From: an archaeon
GTDB lineage: Archaea > Hydrothermarchaeota > Hydrothermarchaeia > JALTZZ01 > JALUTC01
Length of the DNA: 8,897 nucleotides
NCBI GenBank assembly: GCA_027051265.1
Contig: JALTZH010000225.1
Coordinates: forward strand, 1 to 8,897
Direction: 5' to 3'
The position numbers and the translations under genes were made by a program. Below are positions 5,936 to 8,897 of this stretch, piece by piece (positions within the stretch are counted from its first letter, which is position 1; the number at the start of each line of letters is the position of its first letter). Below the pieces are notes generated by a model. It made no database searches. It saw only the letters and a list, made by a program, of their open reading frames with translations, and had not been told where the DNA came from.

Positions 5936-6120
5936 CCTACTCCAATGATGGTATCATAGCAACGAGGAGTAGAAGGTTACCTTACCTAACTAACTTAAAA
6001 TGAGTGGGTCTGCGTGCCTCACAACTGCCCGATGATGTGGGATACGAAAGAGAGCCATGCTCCCTAATGAAGTATCCATGAAGGGAATCATATGTGCAAC
6101 GATGGATAGCTACGCTTATG
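5936..6120 (+). mobile_element. GC-rich, hairpin-rich stretch: possible IS200/IS605-type remnant (PATE-like) or structured RNA
   Basis: In a genome near one third G+C, 6001-6060 has 34 G or C in 60. The left part forms a clear stem, CTACTCC (5937-5943) with GGAGTAG (5966-5972), enclosing a smaller one, ATGAT-GGT-ATCAT (5945-5957). A further dyad AAGGT-T-ACCTT follows at 5973-5983. At 6052-6062 GAGC-CAT-GCTC forms another. A short plus frame ends ...CPMMWDTKESHAP at TAA TGA (6065-6070), followed by CATGAAGGGAATCAT, which resembles the tail of tnpB plus a transposon right end. These traits suit a palindrome-associated element derived from IS200/IS605, but I cannot prove homology. A structured RNA is the alternative. 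No full gene is present. Confidence 0.35.
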
Positions 6121-6188
6121 TTAATAAGAGTATTTTAATGTTTCTTATCATGTTTATAATGATACTTGAATCAAAAACAGCATTGAAC
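6121..6188. repeat. Copy B of the 67-68 bp repeat
   Basis: Same orientation as copy A (4541-4607), with two substitutions and one extra T in the loop of the TATCAT/ATGATA hairpin. It directly follows the GC-rich stretch. The two copies stand 1580 bases apart and bracket the HEPN/MNT pair, the dehydrogenase remnant and the GC-rich patch. Confidence 0.85.
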
Positions 6189-6220
6189 CTATTTATCCAA
6201 TTAGGAATGAGTTAATTTAA

Positions 6221-6400
6221 AAACTATTTTTTTATGATAATTTTAAATTTAAGTTAATAGAGAAATTAAGAATATTTAATTCAATCTTTAATGAGAGGGA
6301 AGGGATAGAGTTGTTATGGTCTAAATTAAAATTCCAAATAAAGAAAGGTATATCAAGTGGAGTAGTTTTAACGTTAGGGAAGTGTAGCTCTTATGTATGA
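6221..6400 (+). pseudogene. Headless 59-codon frame running into the YjbQ start (possible gene remnant)
   Basis: From just after a TAA at 6218-6220 the frame stays open for 59 codons (KLFFYDNFKF ... ELLWSKLKFQIKKG ... LGKCSSYV) and stops at TGA 6398-6400, eight bases into the YjbQ gene. No ATG or GTG exists in the frame; only a TTG near the middle could start it. The residue pattern is protein-like (alternating charged and hydrophobic positions), so it may be the C-terminus of a lost upstream gene once coupled to YjbQ. I recognise no family. In DNA this AT-rich, a 59-codon chance frame is not rare. Confidence 0.25.
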
Positions 6401-6794
6401 AATCTTAACTATCAAATCAAAAAATGAGTTTGAACTTATAGATATAACCGATAAAGTAAGAGAGTTTGTAAAAAGAAATGTTAAAAACGGAATTGTAATT
6501 GTTTTTACAAAACATACAACTACCGCTCTAATTATAAACGAAAATGAGCATGGATTACTTCAAGATATAAAAGAAACGTTGTTTAAATTAATACCTAAGA
6601 GAGGAAATTATAAACATGATTATATAGACAACAATGCTCATAGTCATTTAAAATCGATAATTTTAAACACTTGTTTAGTTATACCGATTATAAATAACGA
6701 AATGGTTCTAGGAACATGGCAAAGAATTTTTTTAGTTGAGTTAGATGGCCCTAGAGAGAGAAAGATAATTGTTAAAGGAATTGAAGAAAAATAG
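6393..6794 (+). CDS. YjbQ/UPF0047 family protein (COG0432)
   Basis: The 133-residue protein matches the YjbQ family end to end. Visible signatures are FTKHTTTALIINENE (about residues 38-52, His41), the HDYIDNNAHSHL segment (about 75-86, with His75, His83 and His85 as likely metal ligands) and the closing LGTWQRIFLVELDGPRERK strand (about 106-124). Family members form trimers and several have a weak thiamine-phosphate-synthase activity; the main cellular role is unsettled. It is the only plus-strand gene in the window, standing alone between the accessory island and a convergent ribosomal cluster. The region before its ATG has only a weak purine run (AGGGAAG). Length is typical for the family. 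Confidence 0.93.
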   Translation: MYEILTIKSKNEFELIDITDKVREFVKRNVKNGIVIVFTKHTTTALIINENEHGLLQDIKETLFKLIPKRGNYKHDYIDNNAHSHLKSIILNTCLVIPIINNEMVLGTWQRIFLVELDGPRERKIIVKGIEEK

Positions 6795-6837
6795 ATTTCT
6801 CATATAATTATCTTAAAGAATTTATTATGGATATCTC

Positions 6838-6861
6838 CTTAAACTTTAAGTACTCTCTTTT
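6838..6861 (+). terminator. Possible terminator of the YjbQ gene
   Basis: The palindrome CTTAAA-C-TTTAAG (6838-6850) is followed on the plus strand by the pyrimidine run CTCTCTTTT, 44 bases after the YjbQ stop. Archaeal termination mainly needs T-runs, so the T-rich tail is the relevant part. A near copy, TAAACTTTAAG, recurs at 7189-7199. Confidence 0.35.
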
Positions 6862-6900
6862 AACATCTTCTATTCATACTTGTTATAACAATTATCATTT

Positions 6901-7190
6901 CTGACTTCCTCTCCATACTAAGGTGCAAGGGTTCGTTACAGAGAGGTTTATACTTCAGGATTCATAGACATGTCAGTTTGTATGAGGTTACCGATTCCTA
7001 TACTCAAAGCACGGTTTGGTAACGTAATCTCTCTAAACCTATTCGTCGCTAGCTTAGCTTGAAGTGTTTCATCGAGACGAGGATTATATTTCGTTATATT
7101 ATCCAAAATGATATTTAAAGATCTTGTTATTAATATTACCTAATTTCATTCTCGTCTTAAAAAATGAGGCTCTCCTAGCGATATTTTGTA
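6901..7190 (-). mobile_element. IS605-type transposon relic: tnpB 3' end with omega-RNA-like right end
   Basis: A minus-strand frame stays open for 63 codons (7139-6948) and ends RALSIGIGNLIQTDMSMNPEV before TAA. Such a Met/Asn/Glu-rich tail resembles the variable C-terminus of TnpB. It is followed by sequence ending GGAGAGGAAGTCAG, as in IS200/IS605 right ends. The patch is GC-rich and foldable: CCTCTC with GAGAGG (6908-6913, 6941-6946), GTTACC with GGTAAC (6987-6992, 7018-7023), and AGACGAG with CTCGTCT (7075-7081, 7151-7157). TnpB omega-RNAs arise from just this overlap of the gene's 3' end and the right end. The catalytic core (RuvC, zinc ribbon) is absent and a stop precedes the frame. 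No transposase tnpA is seen. The identification is by resemblance only. Confidence 0.4.
7159..7164 (-). terminator. T-run that may end the S27ae transcript
   Basis: Six T on the minus strand, about 45 bases after the S27ae stop, at the edge of the presumed tnpB relic. A single T-run can suffice in archaea, but this is weak evidence. Confidence 0.2.
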
Positions 7191-7207
7191 AACTTTAAGA
7201 ATTAGTT

Positions 7208-7381
7208 TCATTTATATTCTGTATAACCACATTTTCCACACGAGTATCTATTCTCATGCTCAGCCATGAAGATACCTTCACCACATCTTGGACAAAATTT
7301 TCTTGTTCTTTCTATTTTATTTCCTTTTATTTTATAATATTTCCATTTCGCATGATAAAATTTTTGTTTTTTTTCACTCAT
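7208..7381 (-). CDS. Small ribosomal subunit protein S27ae (eS31)
   Basis: A 57-residue basic protein starting [20 protein letters not shown]. It holds a C4 zinc ribbon: Cys30-x2-Cys33 (CPRCGEG) and Cys48-x2-Cys51 (CGKCGYTE), with the family signature [11 protein letters not shown] between. Archaeal S27ae is this short and lacks the ubiquitin fused to it in eukaryotes. It belongs to the small ribosomal subunit. Its ATG overlaps the S24e stop (ATGA at 7381-7378), so the two are translationally coupled, an order common across archaea. In many archaea a kae1/bud32 gene comes next; here the cluster ends and the transposon relic follows. Confidence 0.95.
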   Translation of the reverse strand: MSEKKQKFYHAKWKYYKIKGNKIERTRKFCPRCGEGIFMAEHENRYSCGKCGYTEYK

Positions 7382-7704
7382 TCTTCACCCTCCTTTTCTT
7401 CTATACCAAAAACGTTCTTCAATTCTTCTTTTGAAAAATTTTTTCTCAACTTGTGTAATGCTTCATATTTTTTAACGTAATCTCTTGAATCATAAATCTT
7501 AACGTATACTTTACACTTTTTCATACCAAATTCCTGTTTAATATTATCAACTATTAAACAATATTTATCAGCATTGAACAACGCGACCAATTTGTCTCTG
7601 CAATCTTTTCTACTTATTGTTGCACCGTTTAGTTTGAATTCAACATGTATTTCTTTTCTCTTTAACAAAGGATTGTATCTTTCATTCAATATTTTAACCT
7701 CCAT
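7378..7704 (-). CDS. Small ribosomal subunit protein S24e (eS24)
   Basis: This 108-residue protein matches S24e across its length: the start [19 protein letters not shown], the conserved basic segment, the [17 protein letters not shown] strand (about 58-74) and the [12 protein letters not shown] helix, followed by an acidic tail (EEKEGEE). It is a component of the small ribosomal subunit, present in archaea and eukaryotes only. No clear Shine-Dalgarno site precedes the ATG, which lies 11 bases after the prenyltransferase stop; translation may depend on readthrough from that gene or on the GGAGG found just inside the coding start. S27ae follows with a 4-base overlap. Confidence 0.95.
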   Translation of the reverse strand: MEVKILNERYNPLLKRKEIHVEFKLNGATISRKDCRDKLVALFNADKYCLIVDNIKQEFGMKKCKVYVKIYDSRDYVKKYEALHKLRKNFSKEELKNVFGIEEKEGEE

Positions 7705-7715
7705 AAATAAGAAAT

Positions 7716-8513
7716 TTAGAAAATACCAAATAGAAAAGATAACAATCCGAACAGCATTCCTAGTTTTATTAAATTTTTCTTCTTATTAATATCTTTTACT
7801 AACATACTTAATAGAAACGACCCTAATGTTACGGAAAGGGGTATGAAATAATAAATGGATAGTATCCCAAGAATTACTGGTAATGGACTCATCAACATCG
7901 CTAGAACTAAAAAACTATCAGCAATGAGTAGTGATTTGTTTATTCCTAAAATTTTAGGTAATGTTCTTGCTTCATCTCCTTTAATATCTTCAACATCTTT
8001 TACGATTTCTCTTGCAGTATTTGAGAAAAATGCTAAAAGGGATAGGAGTATAGTTGCATTTAAATTGTATCCAAGTAATCCTCCATATAAAAATGTACTC
8101 GCTACTAAATAACTTATGGTTAGATTTTTCAACAAATGTCCAAATTTTTTAATTTTATAGGAATATAGCACAAGAAGAAAGGAATTTAACAAAGCTAAAA
8201 TTACGTTATAAATTGTTAAGAATACTGCAAGAATATTTCCTAAAACGAAAAGAGTTATAGTATATAGTTGTGCAATTCTTACATCAATCCTTCCTTGAGC
8301 AAGTGGTTTATAAGGTTTATTTATTCGATCAACTCTTATATCAAAGATATCGTTTACAACATTTCCAGCAGCAGTTATTAGTGCTGCGGAGATCGAAGCT
8401 ATAAATAATTTTATGTTATCAGCACCTGATAAAAGACCACCTATAAAAACAGCTACAGCAACCATTAAACAATTCAACGGTCTTGTTATTTCAAAATAAT
8501 CTTTAACCGTCAT
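7716..8513 (-). CDS. UbiA-family prenyltransferase, probable digeranylgeranylglyceryl phosphate synthase
   Basis: The enzyme should attach the second geranylgeranyl chain to geranylgeranylglyceryl phosphate, a membrane step in archaeal ether-lipid synthesis. The 265-residue protein shows the two UbiA aspartate motifs that bind Mg2+ and diphosphate: NDIFDIRVD (Asn54 to Asp62), then RINKPYKPLAQGRI, and DVEDIKGD (Asp173 to Asp180) with EARTLPKILG after it. Around them lie about eight to nine hydrophobic helices. The NKPxKPL form and the size fit the archaeal lipid enzyme rather than menaquinone or heme O prenyltransferases, though substrate cannot be proved. The ATG stands 5 bases after the stop of the upstream phosphoesterase and S24e follows 11 bases on, so all four genes are probably one transcript. 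Confidence 0.88.
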   Translation of the reverse strand: MTVKDYFEITRPLNCLMVAVAVFIGGLLSGADNIKLFIASISAALITAAGNVVNDIFDIRVDRINKPYKPLAQGRIDVRIAQLYTITLFVLGNILAVFLTIYNVILALLNSFLLVLYSYKIKKFGHLLKNLTISYLVASTFLYGGLLGYNLNATILLSLLAFFSNTAREIVKDVEDIKGDEARTLPKILGINKSLLIADSFLVLAMLMSPLPVILGILSIYYFIPLSVTLGSFLLSMLVKDINKKKNLIKLGMLFGLLSFLFGIF

Positions 8514-8518
8514 AACTA

Positions 8519-8897
8519 TTAAGCAATGATTAGATTTTTCAGTTTACCAAAATTTAACACCATATCCTCTTCAGTAACATAAACGTCAAGATTTTCTAAA
8601 TCGTATTTCTTAAGTATTGGTGATAAGAGTTCATCCTTAGGTATGGTGTTTATATTGGTACCGTATGAATAGTAAGAAAACGAAGGAATAACTATTAAAT
8701 TTGAACCAATTAAAAAGCACTTATACTTTGTTTTTATGCCAATTTCATCTTTTAACACAATAGCTGGATGTTCATGTCCCATTACAATAACGAAATCCTC
8801 AGACTTTTTTTCTGGTATTTTATGACCATGTACGAAATAGTATTTATCAATAATATATTCCTTAAAGGTTTTAATTTCGAATCTTTTAGTTACTCGT
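8519..8897 (-). CDS. Archaeal SbcD/Mre11-related metallophosphoesterase (partial, N-terminus beyond window)
   Basis: The frame is open from the right edge to the stop at 8521-8519, so the usable part is about 125 C-terminal residues. It holds the last two metal-binding motifs of a calcineurin-like phosphoesterase: YYFVHGHKIPE and IVMGHEHPAIVLKDEIG. The combination GHK...GHEHPAI is typical of the small archaeal SbcD-related family (TIGR00024, MJ0037-like), whose substrate is unknown. An ATG inside (8782) would begin after the first motif and is clearly not the true start. The N-terminal DxHxG and GNHD-type motifs must lie outside the window. It sits 5 bases upstream of the prenyltransferase gene. 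Confidence 0.9.
   Translation of the reverse strand, partial: RVTKRFEIKTFKEYIIDKYYFVHGHKIPEKKSEDFVIVMGHEHPAIVLKDEIGIKTKYKCFLIGSNLIVIPSFSYYSYGTNINTIPKDELLSPILKKYDLENLDVYVTEEDMVLNFGKLKNLIIA

Noticed and set aside
4541-6188. CRISPR array based on the two repeats
   Set aside because: Only two copies, 1580 bases apart, with genes between them and no regular spacers or cas genes.
6881-6890. Palindrome TGTTATAACA as a regulator site
   Set aside because: It lies downstream of YjbQ and of S27ae, with no promoter to regulate; a 10-base AT palindrome is expected by chance in this composition.
6925-6945. tRNA T-arm-like GGGTTCGTTAC
   Set aside because: No pairing stem around the loop, no acceptor or anticodon arm, and the segment is better explained by the transposon-end hairpins.
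6840-7199. The 11-base direct repeat TAAACTTTAAG (6840-6850 and 7189-7199) as target-site duplication of the tnpB relic
   Set aside because: IS200/IS605 elements do not duplicate their target, and the sequence is a near-palindromic AT-rich string that could recur by chance or as terminators.
7256-8112. Plus-strand open frames opposite S24e, S27ae and the prenyltransferase
   Set aside because: Antisense shadows of conserved genes, with no recognisable product.

Overview
The window looks like part of an AT-rich archaeal chromosome, probably from a thermophile. The archaeal evidence is two ribosomal proteins of archaeal/eukaryotic type (S24e and S27ae), a UbiA-family enzyme that fits archaeal ether-lipid synthesis, an SbcD/Mre11-related archaeal phosphoesterase, GGTGATC-type ribosome-binding sites, TATA-like promoters and genes packed with 4-base ATGA overlaps. 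I cannot fix the lineage from sequence alone; a TACK-type archaeon is a guess.

Left block (1-4158, all minus strand, read from right to left): pdxS (PLP synthase, synthase subunit), a UspA-type stress protein, a four-CBS-domain nucleotide-sensor-like protein, thrC (threonine synthase, a PLP enzyme), a PRPP-dependent phosphoribosyltransferase, and the first 20 codons of a membrane-anchored or secreted protein cut by the window edge. The genes from usp to the phosphoribosyltransferase overlap one another, and the last gene follows 6 bases later. usp also has its own TATA box and Shine-Dalgarno site inside and after the end of pdxS. The block pairs cofactor supply with a PLP enzyme, and adds likely adenylate sensing and nucleotide salvage.

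Middle block (about 4159-6392) is an accessory island. It holds a palindrome upstream of pdxS, a GC-rich stretch with inverted repeats and a 60-codon orphan frame, a HEPN/MNT nucleotidyltransferase pair (toxin-antitoxin-like), a decayed C-terminus of a UDP-sugar dehydrogenase with an in-frame stop, and a hairpin-rich, GC-rich stretch that may be an IS200/IS605 remnant or a structured RNA. Two nearly identical 67-68 bp copies of a hairpin-bearing repeat (4541-4607 and 6121-6188) bracket most of it. A headless open frame then runs into the start of the next gene.

Right block: a plus-strand YjbQ/UPF0047 gene (6393-6794) faces a minus-strand housekeeping cluster: the SbcD-related phosphoesterase (cut by the right edge), the UbiA prenyltransferase (probable DGGGP synthase), S24e and S27ae. 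The convergent gap between them (6795-7207) contains what looks like the 3' end of a tnpB (RNA-guided nuclease of IS605-type transposons), with a GC-rich, foldable right end resembling an omega-RNA.

No complete new system is evident. The most interesting parts are the repeat-bracketed island with its HEPN/MNT pair and the two possible tnpB/omega-RNA-like relics in GC-rich patches.
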